A stretch of DNA of 29,220 bases from positions 1 to 29,220 of the IMG/VR virus record IMGVR_UViG_3300042373_001236. One strand, 5' to 3'. Positions 1-7,345 of this stretch are shown piece by piece. Source of the stretch: a virus. The notes beneath the pieces were generated by a model. That model searched no databases. It saw only the letters and a program-made list of their open reading frames with translations, and was not told where the DNA came from. Positions within the stretch are counted from its first letter, which is position 1; each line of letters opens with the position of its first letter. Position numbers and translations under genes: made by a program.

Positions 1-377
1 TGGTCTGTGTTTGCCGCAGCAGTTAGTGGCCAACCGTTCTCAAGGCAGAATGCATAATTTGAGTAATAATCGTTTGGTCCAAAACCGCCCTGTGAGACGC
101 TATGGAAATAGTCTGGAGTGTGGTTTGTCCAATTTTCAAATCTAATTCCGTACTTGTGCGTTGCAGCACATGCACGAACCATTTGATTCACATCGATATT
201 GTGTGGGTCTGTAAAATACTGTCTCCAGTGCTCGGTTGAGCCTTCACCGACACCAATGATTCCGATTTCAGATGAGGATACGACAGTTATTTTATAGGAT
301 GGGAAAAAACCGCGAGCAATTATTGCAGTAACTAAACCAGCGGTTCCAGAGCCAACAATACAAATGTGTTTTTGCAT
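1..377 (-). CDS. Flavin-dependent tryptophan-halogenase-like protein (N-terminal part, cut by window edge)
   Basis: I read 125 codons from the ATG at 377 to the window edge; the C-terminal part is missing. Seen: a Rossmann FAD-binding start, GSGTAG at residues 9-14, then GVGEGS at 42-47, which matches the GVGEAT-type motif of flavin-dependent halogenases, then a THKYGIRFENW stretch at 73-83 in which K75 aligns with the catalytic lysine of PrnA-type enzymes. Known: this family uses FADH2, oxygen and halide to make hypohalous acid, which the lysine directs to an aromatic substrate; viral members exist, for example VirX1 of a cyanophage. The second family motif, WxWxIP, would lie outside the window, so true halogenase activity is unproven; another flavin monooxygenase of the same superfamily is possible. 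The start follows the oxygenase stop after one base, so the two are probably co-translated. Confidence 0.85.
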   Translation of the reverse strand, partial: MQKHICIVGSGTAGLVTAIIARGFFPSYKITVVSSSEIGIIGVGEGSTEHWRQYFTDPHNIDVNQMVRACAATHKYGIRFENWTNHTPDYFHSVSQGGFGPNDYYSNYAFCLENGWPLTAAANTD

Positions 378-378
378 T

Positions 379-984
379 TTACCTAAACCATGAAACAATT
401 GAATATTTTATCTCTTGGCTATTTTCCCCAACTGGATTAGCGTAATGGAAATATGGGAAATTGCTTGGGAAAAACACAACCGAACCAGCCTTCGGTTTTA
501 CTGTTACATCAAGTAATGGAAATGTAAGTTCTCCACCATCTTCAACATCGTTCATAAATCCAACAAGGCTGAATACTCTTCCGTTATCCTTATGGTGGTC
601 AACATGGCCTCTGTACTCTGCGCCAGAACCGTACTTAAGGATTCTGTAACCCTCATTTTCTGTTACATCTATATTAAAAGAGTTTCTGTAGTGCCAGACA
701 GAATTTTCTAGTTGCTCAGATATGCCTTGCACTAATCCAGCAAGAGGTTTTACTCTTTCTACCTGTATATCTTGAACATCTGTAAACAATGGAGATAGTT
801 CACAACCCAAAGAAGAGCGGTAAGAACTAACGGTCGCTGTATTATCATCACCAGTTTGGGACCTAAACCACTGAACATATCCCCATTCTTGCTTGCACTC
901 TTGTTCCAGCAACTCAATGCAGTTTGCTGGTTTGAATGCGTTCTCGTACACATAAATACATGTTGCAAGTTCAATTGGCTTCAT
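379..984 (-). CDS. Prolyl-4-hydroxylase-like Fe(II)/2-oxoglutarate-dependent oxygenase
   Basis: This is a 201-residue double-stranded beta-helix oxygenase. Seen: iron ligands H127-x-D129 in the GHVDHH stretch, distal H180 in FPYFHYANPV, and K193, at the position where prolyl 4-hydroxylases have the lysine that binds the 2-oxoglutarate carboxylate. The GGELTFP stretch (150-156) before the KPKAGSVVFFPS strand (163-174) is also typical of the P4H group. Known: these enzymes hydroxylate protein side chains, often proline, using oxygen and 2-oxoglutarate. Inferred: it modifies a protein made nearby; the gene directly upstream encodes a protein full of X-Pro-Gly, the collagen-type P4H target. An AAAGGG ribosome site lies in the 15-base gap after that gene, and the halogenase-like gene follows after one base. 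The family call is firm; the substrate is a guess. Confidence 0.9.
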   Translation of the reverse strand: MKPIELATCIYVYENAFKPANCIELLEQECKQEWGYVQWFRSQTGDDNTATVSSYRSSLGCELSPLFTDVQDIQVERVKPLAGLVQGISEQLENSVWHYRNSFNIDVTENEGYRILKYGSGAEYRGHVDHHKDNGRVFSLVGFMNDVEDGGELTFPLLDVTVKPKAGSVVFFPSNFPYFHYANPVGENSQEIKYSIVSWFR

Positions 985-999
985 TTTTTACCCTTTTCG

Positions 1000-2388
1000 T
1001 TATGAATCTATATCTTTGATTATAGTCACATTTGAGTTAGCAATGTGGCTAGAAATATTTCTTGTAAATACAACAAGAGTGCCAGGGGCTCCAGGGTTTC
1101 CAGAAGTTCCAGGGTTTCCAGCATTTCCAGGGTTTGCAGTTCCTCCAGCGCCTCCTGGGTAATCTGGGTTATGTCCAGGATTTCCAGGATGTGGGTTTCC
1201 TGGGTGTGGGTTTCCTGGGTGTGGGTTTCCTGGATGTGGGTTTCCAGCGACATGTGTATTCGCGTTGTGATTTCCAGGGGCATGATAATTCGCTACTGGG
1301 GGGTTGCTTTTTGGATGACTATGTCCCTTGTGCGTGTGGTGGCTTGCGTTATGGAATGGGTTTCCTGGCGTGAAGTGTGCAGGGTCGTGTGCCGCTGATA
1401 CCTTTGGCGGAGAATTTCTTGCTGGGCGGTGGTGGGCGGCGACATGTCTACCTGCGTTATGCCCAGGGTTTCCAGGAACGGTATGTGGGTGTTGATGGTT
1501 TGGGTTTGAGAATGTAAAAGTGTTTCCTGGGTGTCCACCTGCTCCAGTATCTGTATGTGGGTTAGCCGTTGCGCCACTACCAGTGTCAGAATGTGGGTTT
1601 ACGCCTGATGGGTTATGACCGCCAGGATTATGCCCACCTGGATTATGCCCACCTGGATTATGAAACGGAGCAGCAGCAATTGTGGTTCCAGCATTTCCAG
1701 CGACCCCAGGGTTGCCAGAGCCTCCAGATGTTCCAGATGTTCCAGATGTTCCTTGGCTTACAAAAGTACCGCTTCCAATAATGTTATTTGCAACAATTAC
1801 TACTGAACCGCCAGACTGACCAAATGTACCAGCAGTTCCCTTTGACCCTTTTGTTCCAGCGGTTCCTGCGTTTCCTGAGCCAGAACCGCCTCCAGAACCA
1901 GCGGAGCCAGGATTTGCCGTACCGTCAGTACCGTCAGTACCGTCAGCACCGTCAGCACCTTTTGAACCAGGGTACCAACGCCTAATCTGAAGTCCAGTTT
2001 GGCGTACTCCATAAATAAGTGAATCAAAGTCATCAATTGAAGCAATAGAGGCAATACTTCCGTCAATGGCATCAGCCGAGTCGTACCCAGCAGTTCCGTC
2101 ATCTCGCGTCATCACGCTTCCAGCAAGAACCGATGTTGTTTGCGAAGTTCCGCTAGGCATTCCTACTGTGCCATTGTTTTCAAGAGTTCCCTTTACAAAT
2201 ATTTTAAAACCATTTGTAAATAAAGTAATTCCATTATTAACAGTTAGGTTGTTGTAATACATATCTCTTGATATTGTCTGATTGGTGGAAATGATGACAT
2301 TTCCGTCAGCGCCGTTGCCAAACATTTTTATTGCCCTATCGTTTTGGGCAGCCTTGTTTGATGGTGTGTTAAATCTAAATTTTGCCAT
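1000..2388 (-). CDS. Pro-Gly and His-rich adhesin/fibre-tip protein
   Basis: The protein has 462 residues. Residues 1-75 resemble the neighbouring 244-residue protein (the ...NLTVNNGITLFTNGFKIFV stretch). From about 140 it is low in complexity: GTDGTDG and GTSGTSG runs, HNPGG repeats (243-262), a His-rich stretch (about 30 His between 243 and 407), NPHPG repeats (383-403), and a Gly/Pro tail; it ends with a short ordinary beta segment (438-462). I count 21 X-Pro-Gly sites. Known: Gly-rich phage adhesins such as S16 gp38 pack polyglycine-II helices. Inferred: this is a host-binding tip of similar style, possibly hydroxylated by the oxygenase encoded next and possibly binding metal through His. 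Its ATG overlaps the previous stop as TAATG. No single known family explains the His-rich part. Confidence 0.75.
   Translation of the reverse strand: MAKFRFNTPSNKAAQNDRAIKMFGNGADGNVIISTNQTISRDMYYNNLTVNNGITLFTNGFKIFVKGTLENNGTVGMPSGTSQTTSVLAGSVMTRDDGTAGYDSADAIDGSIASIASIDDFDSLIYGVRQTGLQIRRWYPGSKGADGADGTDGTDGTANPGSAGSGGGSGSGNAGTAGTKGSKGTAGTFGQSGGSVVIVANNIIGSGTFVSQGTSGTSGTSGGSGNPGVAGNAGTTIAAAPFHNPGGHNPGGHNPGGHNPSGVNPHSDTGSGATANPHTDTGAGGHPGNTFTFSNPNHQHPHTVPGNPGHNAGRHVAAHHRPARNSPPKVSAAHDPAHFTPGNPFHNASHHTHKGHSHPKSNPPVANYHAPGNHNANTHVAGNPHPGNPHPGNPHPGNPHPGNPGHNPDYPGGAGGTANPGNAGNPGTSGNPGAPGTLVVFTRNISSHIANSNVTIIKDIDS
1180..1242 (-). repeat. 15-bp tandem repeat coding for NPHPG units
   Basis: There are four copies of a 15-base unit (plus-strand unit gggtttcctgggtgt, with small changes) coding for NPHPG, at residues about 383-403 of the His/Pro/Gly-rich protein. 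Such perfect units could expand or contract by slippage. Confidence 0.85.
1603..1662 (-). repeat. 15-bp tandem repeat coding for HNPGG units
   Basis: Three HNPGG units and a fourth variant, HNPSG, lie in tandem (residues 243-262) in the His/Pro/Gly-rich protein. The DNA copies are nearly identical, which points to recent duplication. Confidence 0.85.
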
Positions 2389-3122
2389 TATGCGACCTGC
2401 ATGTAGTATACAGTTCCAGAAGCACAGCCAGTGCCTCCACTCACATCCGTGGATACTGAGGCATTAAGACTTGATGCTGAAGAGATGATTAAAATAGCAC
2501 CGCCTCCACCTCCGCCAGCACCCGCTGTTCCAGGGGCAGAAATATATGCAGTTCCAGATGAAACTGTTATATATCTTGCTACAACCATGACTACTCCGCC
2601 GCCGACTCCAACGGTTCCACCAGCACCACCGCGAAGAAATGTTGGTGTTGGACTAGCCGCAGACACAGCCCATCCTCTTACCGCTTGGAGTGGTTGTTGA
2701 TAGTAGAGCGAGCCACCAAGCGCTGCTGATGGGGCGGTGGCAGTATGCGTAGCGCTATTTCCGCCAAGACTGTGAGTTACAGCGGCACTTGTGGCGCCAC
2801 CTTGGCCCAATGTTCCAGCAGTTGAATACCCAGTCGTATAGCCAATTCTGGAACCAGAACCAAGGGTGAGGACATTGCGCACAAAAAGCCTATATCCATT
2901 TGTTGCAAGAGTGACACCGTCATCAATAGTCAAGTTTGTGTAAAACTTATCTTCTGATAATGAGGTGTTGCTAGATATGGTTGCAGTTCCATCTGAGCCA
3001 GAGTTATAAATAGGGTCAGGAACATTTACATAATCAACCACATTTGTCCATGTACTTGAAATTGTAGATGTACTTTCTGCAGTTGATATTGTCGTTCCAT
3101 TTAAGCGAACGAACGATGCCAT
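2388..3122 (-). CDS. Gly/Ser/Thr-rich adhesin-like fibre protein
   Basis: The protein has 244 residues. A short beta-type N-terminal region leads to DGTATISSNTSLSEDKFYTN (from about residue 44) and then the NLTIDDGVTLATNGYRLFVRN stretch, closely matching residues 27-66 of the next protein, so the two are paralogues in that part. The second half has glycine clusters (GGAGGTVGVGGG, then AGAGGGGGGAILII) of the kind seen in the Gly-rich fibre domains elsewhere in the array. Inferred: a virion adhesin or fibre segment. It overlaps both neighbours through TAATG junctions and follows a member of the roughly 115-residue beta family, the third such pair in the window. No catalytic motif is visible. 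Confidence 0.7.
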   Translation of the reverse strand: MASFVRLNGTTISTAESTSTISSTWTNVVDYVNVPDPIYNSGSDGTATISSNTSLSEDKFYTNLTIDDGVTLATNGYRLFVRNVLTLGSGSRIGYTTGYSTAGTLGQGGATSAAVTHSLGGNSATHTATAPSAALGGSLYYQQPLQAVRGWAVSAASPTPTFLRGGAGGTVGVGGGVVMVVARYITVSSGTAYISAPGTAGAGGGGGGAILIISSASSLNASVSTDVSGGTGCASGTVYYMQVA

Positions 3123-3484
3123 TACGACTCCTCGATACCAGTTACAATAATGTTTACTGCTGTGTTTGAACTTGCATAACCAATGATTTGGTCGCTATTT
3201 GTAGCGTTTGCAGTGCTTCCGTTATTGTTCAAAACCAAAGAAGTTGAAATCGTAATGGTTTCGTTTGCCGCCAGTGAAAGTGCACTTGTGAAGTTGTGCG
3301 ATGTTGCCTGAGTAACATTTAATGGCTTTAGGGCAAGAGTTACAGTCACGGCGCTGCCAGTCGTATTGCACAAAATAATCTGCTTTGCAATGGTCGTGGT
3401 GCTAATCGGCGTCGTGTAGAGAACCGTAGATGTTGTTGTGGTCAGTTGGGTTGGGCCAACCAAGCGCTTTTGTGTTAATGCCAT
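3122..3484 (-). CDS. Small beta-rich fibre-region protein (family T, copy 3)
   Basis: The 120-residue protein starts MALTQKRLVGPTQLTTTTSTV. It shares the pattern of a Gln-Leu/Val entry, an IAKQIILCNTTGSAVTVTLAL strand and a later SALSLAANETITI segment with the 112-residue protein at 8982-9320, and more distantly with the 119-residue protein at 12739-13098. All three sit directly in front of a Gly-rich adhesin gene. Inferred: a small all-beta virion protein, perhaps a connector or trimer in the fibre apparatus; the function is not known. A strong GGAGG ribosome site lies inside the last codons of the upstream giant fibre gene, whose stop overlaps this ATG as TAATG. Confidence 0.7.
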   Translation of the reverse strand: MALTQKRLVGPTQLTTTTSTVLYTTPISTTTIAKQIILCNTTGSAVTVTLALKPLNVTQATSHNFTSALSLAANETITISTSLVLNNNGSTANATNSDQIIGYASSNTAVNIIVTGIEES

Positions 3485-5709
3485 TACATAACCTCCATGT
3501 AGAATCTTATCAAATTATCTCGAACCACTGTGCTATCAGCCCAGGCGCTACCATTCCAGGCCAAAACTTCTCCAGTTGTTGGAGATGGAGCAGAAACATC
3601 ACCGACATCGTCTAGTGCGTTGATAGTTGGGATGCTGTCTGCAACCCATGCTGTTCCATTCCACTTAAGGAACTGACCAGATGATGGCGTAGACGCAGAA
3701 ACATCGCCGATGTCATCAAGTGCGTTGATGGTTGGGATTGCAGCAGGAACCCACGCCGTGGAAGCCGAAACATACTTAAGGAATTCACCATCCGAAGGGC
3801 TTGGGGCGTTGACATTTCCAATATCATCAAGGGCATTGATGGTTGGAATCGCTGCTGGCACCCATGCTGTTGACGCAGAGACATACTTCAGGAACTGACC
3901 GTCAGATGGTGACGGAGCAGTAACATTTGATAGATTGTCGAGCGTTGCGTCAAGTGAAACAGTAGCAGTTGAGCCTTCTGATTGCGTATGCGAAACAGTA
4001 AGTCCTGTTCCAGCAGAAACATCAAGCATGTAGTTGCCTGTTGTCTGGGTGCCAAGTGCAACAGTATTGTTTGGAAGTGAAACAGTGCCAGTGAAGGTTG
4101 GGCTATTCAACGGTGCATAGTACGACCCATGCTGCCCATCAAGCAGGTGAGCGTTAAGGTTTGTGACTACCGTGCTAGATGAAACCGTGAGTGGCGCGGT
4201 ACCATTTGCAACAAGACTCTCAAAAAAGTCTGCAACAACAGGTGCTGGTGAATAAGAAGCATCGCTCGTATCAATTGGGTGGACTGGTTCTGGGACATAA
4301 GAGTCAAAGAACTTCCACTTTCCGTCTGTTGCATCCCTGAACACACCAGAGTGGTGATATGTGCCATCGTTGTAGTTTCCAGCGATTCCGAAGTCTGTGT
4401 TCGCAACACTTCCAGAACTTGCCAAATAAATAAATGGGTCGTCAATTACTAAACTTACTTGGTTTTCTGTAACAACAGAACCGCTTACATAGATGTTCTG
4501 GCCAACAATCAAACTGCCAGTAGTCTCTAACTGATGGAATACTACACATGCGCTAGTAGCAACATCTTGCCCAATGGCAACTGTCGGAGTTGATGTTTCT
4601 CCAGTTCCACCAGTAACTGTTACGCCAGTACCAGCAGTAATCGTGCTTACATAGTCTCCAGTCGTATCGGTTCCAAGTTCTACAGAGTTTGGCTGAATCG
4701 TCACTGAGATAGCCGCATCAGATGTACCATCAAATGAAACAGAGCCAGAAACATCACCCGTTAGCGAGATTGTTCGTGCATTATCAAGTGCTGTTGCCGT
4801 GTCTGCATTTCCAGTGACATTTCCAGTCAGCGGAGCATTTACTGCTGCAAAAGTTACAGATGAGGAGGTTGCAACTGCCTGGCCAATTGCAATTGTTGCA
4901 TTAGAGCCTTCGCCAGGTGTGTGAGTAATCGTGACACCAGTGCCTTGAGTAAGGTCTGACATATAATTGCCAGTTGTGTCTGTCCCTAGATTAATTGCAT
5001 CGTTGACCCATGCTGTGCCGTTCCACTTTAGGAAATCACCACTAGATGGAGTTGAGGCACTTACATTTGATATGTCGTCAAGAGTTACCGCACTAAATCG
5101 TCCATCAGTATAACTATTTGCTTGATTGACTGCAGAAATTTCTGCAACAGACGCACTGCCTACTCCATCATAGGAAAGAACAGTAGCGTCGATAGCGCGC
5201 TGCGAAGTGAAGTAAAGATTTCCACTTTCTGCTATATCTGTCGTTGTTAGCAGGTCAATGGTTTCATAGATTGTTTCTACTTCACCAATTAAATCGCTCG
5301 CCACAATGGAGGCAGAACCATATGCATCATATGTATTCGGGGTCACGCCAATTGTTGGGGTTGAACCTTCTCCAGAGTTGTTAACAATCGTTAAACCAGT
5401 GCCCTGGACAAGATGAGAAACATAATCGCCGACAGTGTCTGTGGCGAGGTTTATGGGGTCATTAATCCAAACCGAAGCAGAGCCGTTGTAGCGCAGGAAA
5501 TCGCCGTTGGCTGGAGAGGTGATGGTGACATCATTTAGGTTTGTGAGTTTGGTATCCTCATAGACAAAATAGTCAATACTGTTCCAGTTGCTGCCAGTAC
5601 CGATTTTTAGTTTTTTCGTATCTGTCTCGTACCCGAATTCTCCAGAATAGAGTACAGGGTTAGCATTGTACCAGTTGAGAGCCGTATCGCGCCGTATCTG
5701 AATTCTCAT
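3484..5709 (-). CDS. Giant tail fibre with Mtd-like N-terminal domain (741 aa)
   Basis: Residues 1-47 (IQIRRDTALNWYNANPVLYS, then GEFGYETDTKKLKIGTG) match the N-terminal domain of major tropism determinant-type fibres, which anchors a fibre trimer to the virion. Next come beta repeats of the type LGTDTTGDYV...GTGVTVT...PTVAIGQ...ATS and one ARTISLTGDVSGSVSF unit (312-326). A conserved block at about 421-545 (NYNDGTYHHSGVFRD, then LLDGQHGSYYAP) is a known type of aquatic-phage fibre segment. Four tandem units of about 37 residues close the protein. Most modules are shared with the 1437-residue fibre at 13100-17413. Inferred: receptor-binding fibre. The gene ends in a ...MEVM codon run that holds the ribosome site of the next gene. 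Confidence 0.85.
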   Translation of the reverse strand: MRIQIRRDTALNWYNANPVLYSGEFGYETDTKKLKIGTGSNWNSIDYFVYEDTKLTNLNDVTITSPANGDFLRYNGSASVWINDPINLATDTVGDYVSHLVQGTGLTIVNNSGEGSTPTIGVTPNTYDAYGSASIVASDLIGEVETIYETIDLLTTTDIAESGNLYFTSQRAIDATVLSYDGVGSASVAEISAVNQANSYTDGRFSAVTLDDISNVSASTPSSGDFLKWNGTAWVNDAINLGTDTTGNYMSDLTQGTGVTITHTPGEGSNATIAIGQAVATSSSVTFAAVNAPLTGNVTGNADTATALDNARTISLTGDVSGSVSFDGTSDAAISVTIQPNSVELGTDTTGDYVSTITAGTGVTVTGGTGETSTPTVAIGQDVATSACVVFHQLETTGSLIVGQNIYVSGSVVTENQVSLVIDDPFIYLASSGSVANTDFGIAGNYNDGTYHHSGVFRDATDGKWKFFDSYVPEPVHPIDTSDASYSPAPVVADFFESLVANGTAPLTVSSSTVVTNLNAHLLDGQHGSYYAPLNSPTFTGTVSLPNNTVALGTQTTGNYMLDVSAGTGLTVSHTQSEGSTATVSLDATLDNLSNVTAPSPSDGQFLKYVSASTAWVPAAIPTINALDDIGNVNAPSPSDGEFLKYVSASTAWVPAAIPTINALDDIGDVSASTPSSGQFLKWNGTAWVADSIPTINALDDVGDVSAPSPTTGEVLAWNGSAWADSTVVRDNLIRFYMEVM
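3535..3942 (-). repeat. Four tandem ~37-residue repeats at fibre C-terminus
   Basis: Residues about 590-725 of the 741-residue fibre are four copies of a unit of the form LDDIGxVxAPSPSDGxFLKY...AWVPAAIPTINA. Copies 1 and 2 are almost identical; copies 3 and 4 carry the variant KWNGTAWV. Related single units are found in the 95-residue protein at 5709-5996 and in the 1437-residue fibre. Confidence 0.85.
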
Positions 5710-5996
5710 TATGCTGCTCCTCCGTCAATCGGCTCGTTCTCATAAACCGTAAGGGCGTTCCCGCCATCTAGATAGCCTCCAGACGGCACAGACTCATTAA
5801 CCCATGTACTGCCATTATATGCTAGAACCTCACCACTTATGGGTGAGGATATAGATACATCTGTGAGCGAATTAAGCGTATCTATAGAGGCGGAGGCGGA
5901 AAGAATCAGCCACTTTTCACCATCAAATTTCCACGAACTTGTGTCTACTGTGTAGATATCGTTGGTATCTGGGGAGTCAGGAAAATTAAGTGGCAT
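5709..5996 (-). CDS. Short fibre protein with FPxSP N-terminus (family F, copy 3)
   Basis: I place the start at the ATG at 5996, giving 95 residues from MPLNFPDSPDTNDIYT, because GGAG lies five bases upstream and the N-terminus then matches the two other FPxSP proteins (MSLNFPSSPS at 11432 and [10 protein letters not shown] at 9665). After the FPxSP...YT...W segment comes one unit of the beta repeat used in the giant fibres (LTDVSISSPISGEVLAYNGS) and an acidic end, ENEPIDGGAA. Inferred: a small fibre or an adaptor between the anchor and a long fibre; the giant 741-residue fibre follows with a TAATG overlap. A longer in-frame start at 6032 is possible but has no support. Confidence 0.75.
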   Translation of the reverse strand: MPLNFPDSPDTNDIYTVDTSSWKFDGEKWLILSASASIDTLNSLTDVSISSPISGEVLAYNGSTWVNESVPSGGYLDGGNALTVYENEPIDGGAA

Positions 5997-6159
5997 CAGG
6001 ACTCCATTCTTCGGCGGTGTTACCTTCAGCAACCCATGCTAGGTATTGCTGGTAGTCAGAGTTAGCGGGGTCGGTTGGGATGCACATTACAGACCCATCC
6101 GCTTGCTCAACATTGATAGTCATGATTTCATTGGAGCGTGAACGCATGATTTTGTACAT
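5986..6159 (-). CDS. Small conserved-type phage protein, 57 aa
   Basis: An unlisted short gene reads from the ATG at 6159 to the TAA at 5986-5988. The product contains CIPTDPANSDYQQYLAWVAE and GNTAEEW, a pattern I know from small proteins near fibre genes in many phages (IPxDPxNxDYQxYLxW). Its start overlaps the previous stop (TAATG), and its end overlaps the next gene by 11 bases, as expected for a real member of this packed series. It takes the place before an FPxSP fibre that is held by MAHF-type proteins in the other two cassettes. Function unknown. Confidence 0.8.
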   Translation of the reverse strand: MYKIMRSRSNEIMTINVEQADGSVMCIPTDPANSDYQQYLAWVAEGNTAEEWSPDAT

Positions 6160-7343
6160 TAGAGTTCCGCCGATGCTGTTGCCGTACCTGCGTTAATTGC
6201 CCAAATACTGCTGCTTCCAGCGTAGATGTTGAACATATCTGTTGTGCCGTTTGTTGTCCAAGCATATATTGGGGTGGCGTTGGCGTTTGATGTGTTTCTG
6301 ATTGCGTTAGTTGATGATGGCAGGGTCACGGTCGGTGCGACTCTTTTTGTAACTCTGTAAGAGAGTGGCAGGTAGATGTCTGTTCCAGCAAGTGCAGCCG
6401 CATAGTAGATGCCCCAACTGACAGACTCGTAGTACCGTTGGCATTTGGCGAGTGTTGTCCCGTAGTCTTCAAACTCAAATGGTGTAGCAACAGCACCAGC
6501 CTCTAACTGCACACCAGTTAGGTAAAATGTAGCATTAGCGTTCGTTGCCCATTGAGTTCCAGTAGAGGTTTGCATATGGATAGAACTATATGTTGTCCAA
6601 GCGCTTTTATATGCGTCACCAGTTCTGTTTGCGTTTGCGCCAAGACACCAAGTTATGCCTAAACCAATACCATTGGTTGTACCCCATGTACCAGCCGATG
6701 TTGCCGAAGCCATATCAATAGTAATTGTTTTCTTTTCCCAAGTATTTGCTGCGCTGATTGTGTATTCGGGCTGAAAGGCACGAGTTGTCGTACTGGCATC
6801 CCAGTTGCCATTTTCTAAAAACAAGTTGTATGTTCCAGCAATACTTGAACGAACCCAAAACGATAAAGTCATCGTTTTGGAATAATGCGCACGCATATTG
6901 AAGCCCTCAATAAGGGTTCTGATTCGCATAACACCACCAGAACCAAAAGTTAAACCAGTCGCACCAGTAGCAATTTTGTACGCTGAATTGAAACCAGTTG
7001 GCACTACAGATGTTTCTTGAGAAACTGTGATATTTGAACCAGCAGTCCAGGTGTAGTCAAGAGTGCTGAACCTATCTGCGCCCCACCAAAAACCACCACC
7101 AGCAGAAGGGAATGAAAAACTTGTTCCTCGTTGTGCAACCTGCATATCGCCATTGATAATCACATTACGACCACCAGCAATAGGAGCCAACACAGTCCAC
7201 TGTGAACCATCCCACACCGCTGTCTGGTCAACATCAGTCATATAAATAACCTGACCATCAAACGGTGATGCGGGCTTAGTGGTACTAGTACACACACCAG
7301 GCTTAACAATCGACTGTGCTCCAACAACAGATGACAAAGGCAT
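6159..7343 (-). CDS. Tail fibre/receptor-binding protein, 394 aa
   Basis: The start is set at the ATG at 7343, two bases after the previous stop; the longer frame upstream begins with an implausible aromatic and Cys-rich run. Residues 1-49 are an N-terminal segment (KPGVCTSTTKPASPFDGQVI) shared with the two genes upstream. Residues 60-73 read NVIINGDMQVAQRG, the entry to a beta-sandwich domain common in phage fibres and likely to bind carbohydrate. The domain ends with GVQLEAGAVATPFE (277-290) and a CQRYY motif, both typical of that family. A C-terminal domain of about 85 residues follows. Inferred: a receptor-binding fibre sharing its virion attachment point with its two neighbours. Confidence 0.8.
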   Translation of the reverse strand: MPLSSVVGAQSIVKPGVCTSTTKPASPFDGQVIYMTDVDQTAVWDGSQWTVLAPIAGGRNVIINGDMQVAQRGTSFSFPSAGGGFWWGADRFSTLDYTWTAGSNITVSQETSVVPTGFNSAYKIATGATGLTFGSGGVMRIRTLIEGFNMRAHYSKTMTLSFWVRSSIAGTYNLFLENGNWDASTTTRAFQPEYTISAANTWEKKTITIDMASATSAGTWGTTNGIGLGITWCLGANANRTGDAYKSAWTTYSSIHMQTSTGTQWATNANATFYLTGVQLEAGAVATPFEFEDYGTTLAKCQRYYESVSWGIYYAAALAGTDIYLPLSYRVTKRVAPTVTLPSSTNAIRNTSNANATPIYAWTTNGTTDMFNIYAGSSSIWAINAGTATASAEL

Positions 7344-7345
7344 AA

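Noticed and set aside
1180-1662. CRISPR-like array from regularly spaced short repeats
   Set aside because: The repeats are contiguous, 15 bases long and in frame with a coding sequence; there are no unique spacers or cas genes.
3484-5709. Diversity-generating retroelement, because the fibre begins with an Mtd-like domain
   Set aside because: No reverse transcriptase, template repeat or variable C-terminal repeat is seen in the window; the Mtd-like N-terminus alone is common in fibres.
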